From the NCBI RefSeq assembly GCF_902806685.2, contig NC_048563.1, forward strand, positions 1,364,001 to 1,428,000: a stretch of DNA of 64,000 nt. Direction: 5' to 3'. Shown here one piece after another: positions 54,633-64,000 of the stretch. The DNA comes from Maniola hyperantus. Lineage: Eukaryota > Arthropoda > Insecta > Lepidoptera > Nymphalidae. The number at the start of each line of letters is the position of its first letter. Position 1 is the first letter of the stretch. The notes under the pieces are model-generated. The model saw only the letters and a program-made list of their open reading frames with translations. It was not told the origin of the DNA and did no database searches. The translations under genes were made by a program, and so were the position numbers.

Positions 54633-54750
54633 ACCGCGCGCGTCACTCCGCCGCGGCGCGTGCTCTCTTGTTGGAACTGTATCAATATGCTGAAACACTA
54701 AAAACCAGCACTGCAGTATGATGCTCAGTGGGGAGACCTATTTTTGGTCA
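54633..54750 (+). other. 3' flank of the plus arm, mirror of 10945..11050
   Basis: GCGCGCGTCACTCCGCCGCG, GTGCTCTCTTG, ATATGCTGAAACACTAAAAA and CTGCAGTATGATGC match the inverted sequence beside exon A. It marks the outer border of the duplicated locus. Confidence 0.7.
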
Positions 54751-54789
54751 CACAAGACATTATTTAATGTATTGACGACGGGGACGGGC

Positions 54790-55138
54790 ACTGATGTGGA
54801 ACGCAACTTGCGTTGACACATTGGCCCCGTGTCATATCAGGAAGACAGCATCAAGACCGGGAGCCGCAGCAGAAACAGCTGAAAACGGTAAGCGGCGCAA
54901 GTATGCCTCTCTTATAGAGAGTTACATTTTTGTGCCGTTTGCCGTGGAGACCCTAGGGCCATGGAGTCTTAGTGCTAAAAATTTTTTACGAGACATTTCA
55001 CCGCGATTAATAGCCTCATCTGGTGACAGAAGGGCTGGCTCATTTTTTGCGCAACGGATCAGCCTGGCTGTCCAGCGCGGAAATGCAGCCAGTATTCTTG
55101 GCACCATTCCACGCGGTCATGATTTATATAGTAATTAG
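54790..55138 (+). pseudogene. Non-LTR retrotransposon C-terminal fragment
   Basis: Open frame containing TLAPCHIRKTASRPGAAAET, KRRKYASLIESYIFVPFAVE, TLGPW, GDRRAGSFFAQRISLAVQRG and NAASILGTIP. FVPFAVETLGPW with FxxQRISxAxQRGNAxSILGT is the well-known terminal block of a widespread animal LINE (RTE-like) reverse transcriptase. 5'-truncated. Confidence 0.75.
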
Positions 55139-55320
55139 ATAAGGCTAGCTTTAAGTTTTATTGTAATATTTTCATTACGAAAAAAAATTAATGTAATAAT
55201 AATATATTAGTTACATACTGTAATACAATTATTTATTACTTAATATAAATAACTAGTGTATACTAAAAAGCTTAAATCTAAATTAAAAGTAAAATAAAAC
55301 AACATTAAATTAAAACTAAA

Positions 55321-55500
55321 ATATGTATGTATGTATGTATATACTTTATTGCACCACAGAAACACAAATGACAGGTTACAAAAAGAAATCTTAATAAGTA
55401 GGTACAAAAAGGCGGTCTTATCGCTAAATAGCGATCTCTTCCAGACAACCTTAACGCTAGGGAAAAAACTAACAAATGGACAATGGGAGGTGGTGTAAAA
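55321..55500 (-). mobile_element. Retroposon 3' end, copy 1
   Basis: A (GTAT)n tail, GCAATAAAG on the minus strand and the block CGGTCTTATCGCTAAATAGC. A near-identical copy lies at 63522..63700. Confidence 0.65.
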
Positions 55501-55656
55501 TAAACCTAAATACCAATAGCTAAATAAACTAAACCATATAATAAGAATATAAAATACATATTGTTAATACACTAATACATACAAATAAAGTATAATAGAC
55601 ATACATAAGACTACATAGTCGTAGTACGTAGTACGTACCAAAAAAACGTGTATTGC

Positions 55657-56045
55657 ATGGCCATACGCATCTATAATAAGTTACCAGAAAGCTTAAAAAA
55701 ACTGAATACAAGTATTTTTAAATCAAAACTGTTTCAACTATTGTTAAATAGGTGCTATTATGCGGTGAATGAGTTCTTCGAGGATAATATTAATACCATG
55801 GTATAATTTCTGACTTTGTGACATTATAAAATTGTACCTAATCATTATTATGTATTTTGATTATAATTGTTTTTTGACTATTAATTTAATTTTTTGTTTC
55901 ATTGACTATTAAGTAATTATTTTACAAATTGGTACTCAAAAATATTTGCACACTATTAATTTAGTAGAATGTTATGGCCTCTGATTATAGTGTAATTTTC
56001 ATCTTTCTTGTACAAACATTCTTGCAAATAAATGATTATTTTATT
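55657..56045 (+). pseudogene. LINE ORF2 C-terminus and 3' UTR
   Basis: 55657..55806 reads MAIRIYNKLPESLKKLNTS then KLFQLLLNRCYYAVNEFFED and stops at 55806. Y-N-K-L-P-x-x-x-K and Y-Y-x-V-x-E-F are the hallmark ending of CR1/Jockey-like LINEs. The 3' UTR ends with GCAAATAAATG and an A/T-rich tail. Confidence 0.75.
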
Positions 56046-56700
56046 ATTTTATTTTATTTTTTATTTTTATTAGATATATATACACATATAGATTTAAATA
56101 ATAAACTGTGCCGTTACTGATGATAGCAAAGAGATAGGTAATGATCTTTGACGTCAATTTTAAATTAGTTAAGGGATTCAGCACGATGGATTTGCGAGGG
56201 AAGCTCGTTCCATAAACAGATAGCAGTGACCGTGAAGGAATTCTTAAAGTATTTTGTCCGATGTGTAGGTGGCGCTAGAATGAGTTTTCCCGCTGATCGT
56301 AAAACTCTATCTGGTCTGTCATGGCCTAGAAATTTGAAATTTTCTTTTAAATAACTTGGAGTCATTGGATTGAACAATACACAGTAGGTACAGAAGAGAA
56401 ACAATGTGCAGATTCCGGCGAAAGCGAATGGGTAACCATTTGAGCTTTGAACGAAATTCGGAGACATGGTCATATTTGCGCAAGCCAAATATAAACCTAA
56501 TAGCAAGGTTTTGAATTCGCTCAAGTTTATTAAGTTGGTCCTCGGTTAAATCAATGTAGCTTGCGTCTGCATAATCGAGAATAGAGAGCAGTAAAGATTG
56601 AGCTAACATAATCTTAGTAGGAATGGGAAGCAAAGAACGTAGGCGCCTGAAAGAACCCATGGCAGCAAAGGTCTTTCTACTTACATTGTACCTAATTACA
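56040..56700 (-). pseudogene. Jockey-like LINE ORF2 C-terminal part, frameshifted
   Basis: On the minus strand the first frame reads AQSLLLSILDYADASYIDLT, EDQLNKLERIQNLAIRFIFG and LKWLPIRFRRNLHIV. The second frame (56524..56165) continues to FTVTAICLWNELPSQIHRAE. They are offset by a frameshift near 56400. This is the thumb and C-terminal region of a Jockey-clade reverse transcriptase, followed by a 3' UTR and poly(A). Confidence 0.85.
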
Positions 56701-57033
56701 ATTTCAATTTCTTAAAATATTACATTGTACCTAATTATTGTTACAATGATCAACTTATCCTGTTGATTACAAAAAGTTCTCTAATATTTTGATGTAGTTA
56801 AAATGAGGTAAAACGTCTAAAATCGTATATCCTTTAACTTGATTAGTTGAAAAATCACAATGGTCTAAGATCCCGATATAAGACGACCTTCACCGAGCTG
56901 GTTAATAGATGAAACGTATTTTATATTCAATTTAATATGTCAATAAATATATTGCATATGGGTTGCCTAACAAATTTCAGTCTAGTACATATACGATTAA
57001 TTAATAATTTTAAAAAACATTTTTTTTTAATCA

Positions 57034-57276
57034 TTTCACCGGTTTATTTAATTGACAAATTCCATACCTACCAATCGAAAGTAAGAAGCCCATAGAATAT
57101 GCAAACGTTTATTTTCCCCGGGTAGGCAGGTATAAACAGGTAAATCGATTCTAGTAACTTGCACCGCGTTAATGAATTAAAGTTAAATGAAAATAAACAT
57201 TTATTTCATTAACCTAACGTTTGCATATTCTATGGGCTTCATACTTTCGATTGGTATGGAATTTGTGAAATGATTA
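57034..57276. mobile_element. Foldback element with about 65-bp arms
   Basis: Arms share AATCATTTCAC, CAATCGAAAGTA, AGCCCATAGAATATGCAAAC and their reverse complements. The loop is about 90 bases. Confidence 0.75.
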
Positions 57277-57297
57277 AAAAAAAATATTATTATTAAC

Positions 57298-57345
57298 TAG
57301 CTGATTCCCGCGACTTCGTACGCGTGGATTTAGGTTTTTAGATTA
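57298..57345 (-). mobile_element. Helitron-like H3 end fragment
   Basis: CTAGCTGATTCCCGCGAC, GTACGCGTGGATTTAGG; only the 3'-terminal 50 bases, next to a family G element. Confidence 0.5.
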
Positions 57346-57365
57346 TTGCGATCGAAAAAGTTTTT

Positions 57366-57762
57366 TGATATATTTTACGAGTACCTCAAAAGGAAAAAAG
57401 GAACCCATATAGGATCACTTTGTTGTCTGTCTGTCAAGAAACCTACAGGGTAGGTACTTCCCGTTGACTTAGAATCATGAAATTTGGCAGGTAATAATCT
57501 TATAGCTGACATTTGCGGAAAAATCTAAAAACTGTGAATGATGAACGATGAACTAATAATTAGTATTTTCAACTTTCAAAGTGAGATAACTATATCAAGT
57601 GGGGTATCATATGAAAGGTCTTCACCTGTACATTCTAAAACAGATTTTTATTTATTTTTATGCATCATAATTTTTGAATTATCGTGCAAAATGTCGAAAA
57701 AATACGACTGTAGTACGGAACCCTTATACACGCGAGCCTGACTCGCACTTGGTCCGTTTTTG
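57366..57762 (+). mobile_element. Family G element
   Basis: GAGTACCTCAAAAGGAAAAA to GACTCGCACTTGGTCCG plus T run. Confidence 0.6.
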
Positions 57763-58378
57763 CTAATATTAGCACCAATGTTATGGGACGGGTAGTTATT
57801 TATGTCCAAAATGGCAAATAAAATAGCTTTTCATTGTATCTTTTTTTCTTTATTCCATCTCCTTCATAATTCATGTAATAAGTCATAAAATAAATTATGT
57901 TAAATTTTTTAAAATTTATACTGTTTGAAAAATTTTATTTCTTATAATAAAATGTAATAAGAATAAAATTTTATTTAAAAATTACATAAAATAATAGTTT
58001 CAATAAGCGATTAAATATCACTTCCCTTAGCGGTAAACATTGTGAAAAAAAATCGAAAACCATTTTTTTATTTAAATATCCCGCGAACACGCTTTCCAGA
58101 CAATTTGGCTCTTCATACGTCATTTTGACGTCACCTGTTGTAAACTTTGGTTGTTGACTATTCTCATACACGCAACTGTTTACGAACAGTTGACGTCATC
58201 AACCACTCGGCCAATCACAGCCGTTTACGATCACGTGACTAAAGTAGACAAAAAAACATTTTCTTTGTCGATTTTCTCATAAAATATCTTCGTTTTCAGG
58301 GTTTTCCAGGATGCTGATTTTGATAATGACATTTATACTAACTGAATGTTAACACTTGTTACACGCAATATGTAGGTT
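57763..58378. other. AT-rich intergenic DNA
   Basis: No gene is supported. Contains a GACGTCA-rich patch at 58120-58200. Confidence 0.4.
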
Positions 58379-58758
58379 GACTCAACGGGAATTTTTAAAA
58401 ATAGTTGTCCCATTGAGTAACAATGGCACCGATTCCGTTGTCTTTCTCTAAACTAAATTTAGAGTATCTGCATCCTTTTCTTTTTAACAATGCTAAAAAG
58501 GGATAGAACACGAACTTTACATTTAAAGACTCTGAATTTTAGTGCACGCTAAAAATTTAAACAGTAGGCTCGCGACTGTGCGCTATAATCACGGCTTTTA
58601 CCATCTAAAAATTAAATTTAAAACTGTCAAACTGCGTCTGTCCTTTTCATATTACATTAGTAAGAAGAGGATGCGAATACTCTAAATTTAGGTGTGCACA
58701 GAATCAGTACCAGTGTTACTCAACGGGACAACTATTTTTAAAAATTCCCGTTGAGTCA
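58379..58758. mobile_element. Small foldback element with a MITE in its centre
   Basis: The arms GACTCAACGGGAATTTTTAA (58379) and TTAAAAATTCCCGTTGAGTC (58758) pair over about 45 bases. A TGGCACCGATTC-type MITE (58424..58712) occupies the loop. Confidence 0.75.
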
Positions 58759-59028
58759 CAGTGTTACACATGTGGGTGTGACTCAATGGGAATAACCCAT
58801 GTATTTTTCTTAACTGACTAAATAGTTGGTTTCCAAAATTCGTATTCAATACGGATGCCATTAATAGATCCTATATTTTACATGCTGTCCAATATCCTAT
58901 TCAGAGTAACTCCCGAGCGAAGCGTGTTGCATCTAGAATCCTGCGTAGAGTGCGTTCAGGGGCACCCAAGACGAAGACAGCATTATCCCTGTTTAGGTAG
59001 TCTAGATTAATTTAGTTCCAAAAATCGT

Positions 59029-59348
59029 ACCAGATGGCGCTATTTGTAATTGTCTCGCGCTCATATTACATTCTTGCAGCTGTACAAACTGGGCTGTTGG
59101 ATTTAATAAACTGATTGTTTTCGAGATATTTGCCATATGTTTTGTTCTACCAGTGTCTACACCGTGTGAGTGAGTACACCCTGCCACAGTTCACGACAAT
59201 TCATACTAGATGGCGCTGTCATTAATTGTCTCGCGCTCATATTTCATTCTTGTAGCTGTACAAACTGGGCTGTTGGATTTAATAAACCGGTTGTTTTCGA
59301 GATATTTGACTTATGTTTTGTTCTACCAGTGTCTACACCGTGTGAGTA
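59029..59348 (+). repeat. Direct tandem duplication, about 175 bp per copy
   Basis: Two copies (59029-59192, 59206-59348) share AGATGGCGCT, AATTGTCTCGCGCTCATATT, GTACAAACTGGGCTGTTGGA and CTACCAGTGTCTACACCGTG. The LTR element is inserted just after the second copy, and the repeat flank resumes at 61868. Confidence 0.8.
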
Positions 59349-59349
59349 C

Positions 59350-61863
59350 TGTAATATGTACGAATTGTCAGTTTAAGTAACATAAAAATGCAACTCCTCA
59401 ATATATCGAATTATGTTGCCTGCACATCGGATTGAAAGAGAGGTGATGCAAAATTATGTGGGTTAAGTAGTTAAGCAATACGATTAAGACAATAGTATGT
59501 AAGATTTCTTTATTAGTATTGTTAGTCCATAAGCGAGAGTAGATCATAAGCCGGCTCTCAATAAACATCTTCCACCGTTGCCGCATTTAATTATTAACAT
59601 ACGGCCACAACATATCTCATGGCGACCCTTGCCAGTCGGTGCATGCCTAATCTAAGTGCGTGCACCGGCTGGGCACCGATCAAGAAGAAGACTACACAAT
59701 TTTCTAAAGAATATCAAGATTCAAGACTCAATTAGAACAAAAAGAAGAAAAAAAAATATCCACGTCCTGTATTAAAAATCAAGAAACACTAACATCAAGA
59801 AATAAGCCCAAAAATGAATCGCTTATGAACAGAAGACATCTCAAGCTTGATTGATTGCTTGATCCCGAGCATTGATCGGCCCAGCATCATCGTGCGTCCA
59901 GGGTTATCCCGGCCACAACTAGGAGGTGTCCAGGGTATTCCCGGCCCAGTTCGAGGAGTCCAGGGTTTTCCCGGCCCACCAAGAAGAAAGAAGAGGCGCA
60001 GACTCCAGACCTCCGGACCTGATGAGCGAAATCACCCCTGACGACGACGGCGACTACACGGCGGTCACGAAATTGATTAATAAAATGCGTCGCTAACAGT
60101 TAAAGTAAGTGCAATTTATCTCTCGTAATGGGCAAATAGGTAGAATGTGTAGGTATTGTAATTTTTTTTTGGATAGATAATTTAATTTTGTACGTATAGG
60201 TTAAGAGAATATTGGTATTTTTTTTTTAATAAATGATACTTGCTCCACTATCTACTAATAAATTCCGTTCGTGCTTTATTTGTAAGATTTTATATAGTGT
60301 GTAGGATAGTTTAAAATAATAATGGATAGTTAATAAATGAATAAATAGATACTTACTTCTTTCGTAAATATTCGGTGTTAAAATCGAACTATAATAATTC
60401 AGAGAATTATAACGGTGTCATCGCGTGGTCAACGACACACGCGTACCCGAACATTTTGTATTGTTATACGAGACAATGGTTTTGCTCGAGATGCAATTTG
60501 CAAATACAAGGAAATGAATATGAAATAAGGAGAATTTTTTCCCCTACAGACGTTTTTCGTCTAGTTTCATGCTAGTTTTGACGATATAAGACTATACCCG
60601 GCTTTAACGAATTAGGACTCTGCAAACCAAAGGCTTGATCACCCTTCGGCTGTAGAAGTGCCATAGGTATAAAATATACAATATTTATTTTGGGATTGAG
60701 ACATACTGACGTAGGAAGATGATTGTTATTTATTTGTTTAAACGCGATATTTTGCGCATATTTAGTACCTCCTCATTCAACTATATTTGTCTAGACTCTT
60801 GATCATTATCTACCGCGCTGGTGTTAGTGAAAGACCTAGAATTTTTATGAAAAGTTGAATGTTATTGAAATACTTATTGAAAGAAATAAGTTTGATGAAG
60901 ACTATAAGTCTTATGAAAAATGCTTGCAAGCATGTTATGTTAAATATTAATTAGGAGAGTACGCGCCGCGTTTGTTGATTTGTTTATTTATTTGTATTAT
61001 GTGAAGAAGTAACTTGAAAGGAAGATGAAGACTAGGAGAGATTTATTTTGACTGTCCAGGAAATATAAATACCTGAGATGTTTACTCAATAATAGGTATT
61101 ATTATGGGTTATAGAATAGAAACCCTATATTTACCGTCTTACGACGATGCTATACGACAGCTGTATACTTATGATGACGACGATTTGATAGGTCAAAGAA
61201 TCTTTTGAGACAACTAAGTCGATTAGTGAAATCGATACCTCAGCTTATACATATCTAATACCTATGATGCTATTTTGAGATTATCTTATTACCTATGATG
61301 AGATTTTTCGAAACTTTTGTAAAAGTTAAATCCTTGACTGCACTTAATAGATTACGATTTTTCTAGTTATAAGTAAGGTTGAAAGTATGCCCATACGAAG
61401 TAAGAGATAAGATAAATTGCACTTGAGCACAGTAAGTAACGATAAAAAAAAATGTTTCCTTACTTAATTTTAATTTTATTTAGCATTAGATTTTATTTTT
61501 GTGATTGTCATCATCTTTTCTTCTGATTCGATGTAGCGTCTAACATTTTTTTCTTTTAAGGGGAGGGGTAACCGCATACATTTTCAGGGGAGTTGTAATA
61601 TGTACGAATTGTCAGTTTAAGTAACATAAAAATGCAACTCCTCAATATATCGAATTATGTTGCCTGCACATCGGATTGAAAGAGAGGTGATGCAAAATTA
61701 TGTGGGTTAAGTAGTTAAGCAATACGATTAAGACAATAGTATGTAAGATTTCTTTATTAGTATTGTTAGTCCATAAGCGAGAGTAGATCATAAGCCGGCT
61801 CTCAATAAACATCTTCCACCGTTGCCGCATTTAATTATTAACATACGGCCACAACATATCTCA
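59350..61863 (+). mobile_element. Non-coding LTR retrotransposon with apparently identical 270-bp LTRs
   Basis: LTRs 59350..59619 and 61594..61863 (TGTAATATG ... ATATCTCA) show no difference by eye. A primer-binding site candidate TGGCGACCCTTGCCAG follows the 5' LTR directly. Purine-rich AAGGGGAGGGG and AGGGGAG lie before the 3' LTR. Target duplication GTAC on both sides (59346-59349, 61864-61867). The LTR contains AATAAAC. The 1974-bp interior has no gag or pol, so it is a LARD-type non-autonomous element mobilised by a relative elsewhere. It carries one short frame (59847..60041) with a collagen-like triple repeat. Confidence 0.88.
59847..60041 (+). other. Short frame in the LTR element with a repeated GxQG(I/F)PGP motif
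   Basis: Three imperfect DNA repeats around TCCAGGGTATTCCCGGCCC give RPGLSRP, GVQGIPGP and GVQGFPGPP followed by RRKKRRR. Possibly a chance frame over a repeated cis-acting signal; a protein is not claimed. Confidence 0.35.
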
Positions 61864-61867
61864 GTAC

Positions 61868-62084
61868 TACCCTACCATAGTACACGACAATTTAACTTAT
61901 AACAAAACGTCAAGGCTTCGACGTCACTGGCAGGCGTCAAATGTTTGACGTCAAACATTAGACGCTAGCCCTATTTTTCTTTGATTTCACGTCACCATTG
62001 CCTAATATTTGATACATCGTCGACTCAGAATCAAACCGAGAGTTCACTCTGACCCCTCGTTGAATACTCTACTTTTCACACTCC
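61868..62084. other. Flank and 3' UTR of the next gene
   Basis: Continues the interrupted tandem repeat (CACGACAATTTAACTTATAA), contains a GACGTCA/TGACGTCAAA patch at 61920-61965, and then the 3' UTR of the minus-strand exon. Confidence 0.4.
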
Positions 62085-62269
62085 CTAGGCGTCGCACGGC
62101 GGCTGCCACTGCACGGCGCCGATCTTCCTGTTGATCTCGGACAGTATGAGCTGGCAGCGCGCGATCTGCGCCGGCCGCAGCTGCGGCGTCGGGTCGCGCG
62201 TGCGATCAGCGGCCGGCGGCTCGCGCTTGGCCCGACGCAGCGCGCGGCGCCGCCGGGCTCGGGCTGTGG
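62085..62269 (-). CDS. Last exon of an unidentified host gene (C-terminal 60 residues)
   Basis: On the minus strand a TTTTTTCACAG acceptor is followed by a two-base codon completion and 60 codons to TAG. It is very GC-rich, with strong G/C third positions unlike anything else in the window, which argues for a conserved host gene. Content: an Arg-rich start (RARRRRALRRAKREPP), a polar middle (ADRTRDPTPQLRP), then AQIARCQLILSEINRKIGAV and QWQPPCDA. The helix ILSEINRKIGAV looks amphipathic. Upstream exons must lie beyond the LINE insertions to the right, probably outside the window. The family is not recognised. Confidence 0.6.
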
Positions 62270-62313
62270 CTGTGAAAAAATTAATACCTTGCAAAATAAA
62301 AACGACTTTCGTC

Positions 62314-62569
62314 GATAGTACAGAGTCGCATATTAAAATTCTTCGGACACGTCTCCCGGCGTGAGAGTGACTCCATTGAGCGTCTTGTCGTGCAGGGCAA
62401 GGTGGAGGGCACCAGAGGACGAGGAAGGTCACCCATGCGATGGACCGACCAAATTAAGTCTGCTGTGGGCGGTCCTTTGCACGAGTGTACCAGGCTGTCG
62501 ACCAGCAGGGAGAAATGGCGAATGCTCGTGAGGCATATAACATCTGCCCTCAAAGACGTTGCTTCGTGA
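62314..62569 (+). pseudogene. LINE C-terminal fragment
   Basis: Reads LKFFGHVSRRESDSIERLVV, QGKVEGTRGRGRSPMRWTDQ, IKSAVGG and ends at TGA 62569. The FGHV-R, G-x-R-x-R-G-R-x-x-x-RW-D motif is the standard C-terminal block of many LINE reverse transcriptases. It sits in the last intron of the minus-strand host gene. Confidence 0.8.
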
Positions 62570-62639
62570 TGACCACGACCGCTCTGCCAAGAGTGATACG
62601 ACAAAGAAGAAAATAAAATTCAGCTACCTCAAACGAGAA

Positions 62640-62692
62640 TAAATCTTTTACATACTCTATGGCAATGAAAACATACAACAAGCTACCCGAAG
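62640..62692 (+). pseudogene. Short LINE end (YNKLPEVIKN)
   Basis: MAMKTYNKLPEVIKNKK, cut by a family G element. Too short to classify further. Confidence 0.5.
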
Positions 62693-62696
62693 TGAT

Positions 62697-63068
62697 AAAA
62701 AACAAAAAAACCGGCCAAGTGCGAGTCAGGCTCGCGCAATGACGGTTCCGTACTACAGTCGTATTTTTTCGACATTTTGCACTATAATTCAAAAACTATG
62801 ATGCATAAAAATAAATAAAAATCTGTTTTAGAATGTACAGGTGAAGACCTTTCATATGATACACCACTTGATATACTTATCTTACTTCGAAAATTAAAAA
62901 TATTAATCATTAGTTCATGACCACAATTTTTTTTTGTGTGATGTAACCACAAATTCACGGTTTTCAGATTTCTCCCCTAATACCAGCTATAAGACCCACC
63001 GGGGGTGGTTCTTATAACTTTTTCGAAAGGGTTCCGTTTTTCCTTTTGAGGTACGGAACCCTAAAAAA
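62697..63068 (-). mobile_element. Family G element, inverted
   Basis: CCGGCCAAGTGCGAGTCAGG to GGTACGGAACCCTAAA. Inserted into the LINE end at 62640..62692. Confidence 0.65.
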
Positions 63069-63131
63069 CACATCTAGTGGGTACATAAGTCCCGAAAATT
63101 GCTTGGTAGCCTCCATTTTAGTGACGTTTTA

Positions 63132-63210
63132 TTTCGGCTGACGTCAAAATGACGTCATTTCGATGTTAATGAGACATGGTTCCAGCGCAATAGCAACTTG
63201 CGCGACTTAT
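63132..63210 (+). repeat. Dispersed repeat with two CRE palindromes, copy 2
   Basis: Near-identical to 7736..7812, with the same double TGACGTCA and GAGACATGGTTCCAGCGC. Confidence 0.5.
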
Positions 63211-63521
63211 ACTACATTTCAAGCGGAAGCTACATGATCTTTTAAATAAAATGTATTAAAAATTAATGACTATTTCATGGGTAAAATATTATAATAATAT
63301 AATTGATGAATTTTGACTTTTATATGCGCTGACTTATTTCTATTTCCTTATTTATTAATCCTTTATTTGACAACTAGTCAAATCAATAATTTTTATCAAA
63401 CGTCAAAACGCGCGCTTTGTATGCGAAATTCTATGACAAACCGTATGTATGTGACGTCACAAAGTTTAATGAGGAGGTTTCCAGGCAACGTTCGAGAAAA
63501 TTTTCATAGATGGCGCTGAAT

Positions 63522-63700
63522 ATATGTATGTATGTATACACTTTATTGCACCACAGAAACACAAATGACAGGTTACGAAAAGAAATCTTAAAAAAGTAGG
63601 TACAAAAAGACGGTCTTATCGCTAAATAGCGATCTCTTCCAGACAACCTTAACGCTAGGGAGAAAACGAACAAACGGACAATGGGAGGTGGGAATATATT
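63522..63700 (-). mobile_element. Retroposon 3' end, copy 2
   Basis: A (GTAT)n tail, TTTATTGCACCACAG and CGGTCTTATCGCTAAATAGC, as in 55321..55500. Confidence 0.65.
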
Positions 63701-64000
63701 ACCGCCACTAAAGACGAAAAATAATACCTATATCTATATACCTACCTACCTATACCTATATCTATATTGTATGTATATACATATATGTGTAGGTATATGT
63801 ATTATATGTTCTTTGTTTTTAACATTAAGTTAGTATATTATAATATAGTAATTCTAATTTTCTTATTTCTAATTTTGTTTTTTGACAAAGTAGGCATGAT
63901 GTAATGCGCAGACGTACGCATTGAGGGTCAAACCTCTGTGGTTTTTTTACAATGCGTACTACCTATTATATGTAAATTTTCTTGTATGTTAATAATAAAT
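63701..64000. other. AT-rich end of window
   Basis: Low-complexity (TACCTATA)n-like words at 63725-63790. Nothing else is recognised. Confidence 0.4.

Larger units (their letters stand above)
39855..54660 (+). repeat. Tandem amplification of the A' terminal exon, six units
   Basis: Six units, each made of an AT-rich intron, the TTTCAG acceptor, the array exon and a 3' flank with GAACCGCGCGCGTCACTCC. Exon starts are at 40400, 43180, 45120, 48149, 50758 and 53115. Units 1-3 are almost identical to each other. Units 4-6 share a LINE insertion in the spacer. Spacers 1/2 and 2/3 carry a MITE. Confidence 0.9.

Noticed and set aside
59398..61830. Two identical 62-codon minus-strand frames
   Set aside because: They lie inside the two LTRs and are duplicated because the LTRs are; no coding evidence.

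Overview
This window is insect nuclear DNA, almost certainly from a butterfly or moth. It is AT-rich, its genes have short exons with GT/AG introns, and it is packed with interspersed repeats typical of Lepidoptera: Helitron-like elements ending in CTAG, tRNA-derived SINEs, 5'-truncated non-LTR retrotransposons, and MITEs. There is no bacterial gene organisation and no CRISPR array.

Left part (1-11,000). Two small genes of one family lie head to head: complement(1662..3972) and 4575..7144. Each has an 11-codon signal-peptide exon beginning MKS, a phase-0 intron and one long exon coding a short, helix-rich secreted protein. Repeats fill the introns and the rest of the region. One of these is a terminal-inverted-repeat element (9508..10471) holding a LINE fragment.

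Centre (10,945-54,750), the main content. This is one large locus made of two divergent arms. Each arm starts with seven small exons coding a THAP domain, a ZAD domain, an acidic linker and one C2H2 finger: minus arm complement(18697..21545), plus arm 30665..33626. Downstream of each set lies a row of large exons, each coding a complete C2H2 array: three on the minus arm (C, B, A between 15,817 and 11,051) and seven on the plus arm (B' and A'1 to A'6 between 36,699 and 54,632). Every large exon starts at the same kind of acceptor (TTTCAG then TCG), in the same phase. The last common exon ends in the matching phase in both arms. The natural reading is two mirror-image genes, each with a shared DNA-binding/dimerisation N-terminus and a choice of alternative terminal zinc-finger exons (7 to 17 fingers), comparable in logic to Drosophila lola or mod(mdg4). 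A third, THAP-less copy of the common exons lies on the minus strand at 27125..29970. The order B then A is kept in both arms, and both outer ends share a 3' flank, so the whole locus looks like an inverted duplication. The A' exon was later amplified six-fold on the plus arm. Several terminal exons are damaged by transposons or frameshifts.

Right part (54,750-64,000). This is a transposon graveyard of several LINE C-termini, foldback elements and MITEs, plus a young non-coding LTR retrotransposon with apparently identical 270-bp LTRs and a 4-bp target duplication (59350..61863). A GC-rich last exon of an unidentified host gene on the minus strand lies at 62085..62269.

Repeat family names used below (H1-H4 Helitron-like; SINE-P, -B, -C, -D; family G) are local labels, not database names. 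All domain calls come from reading motifs by eye.
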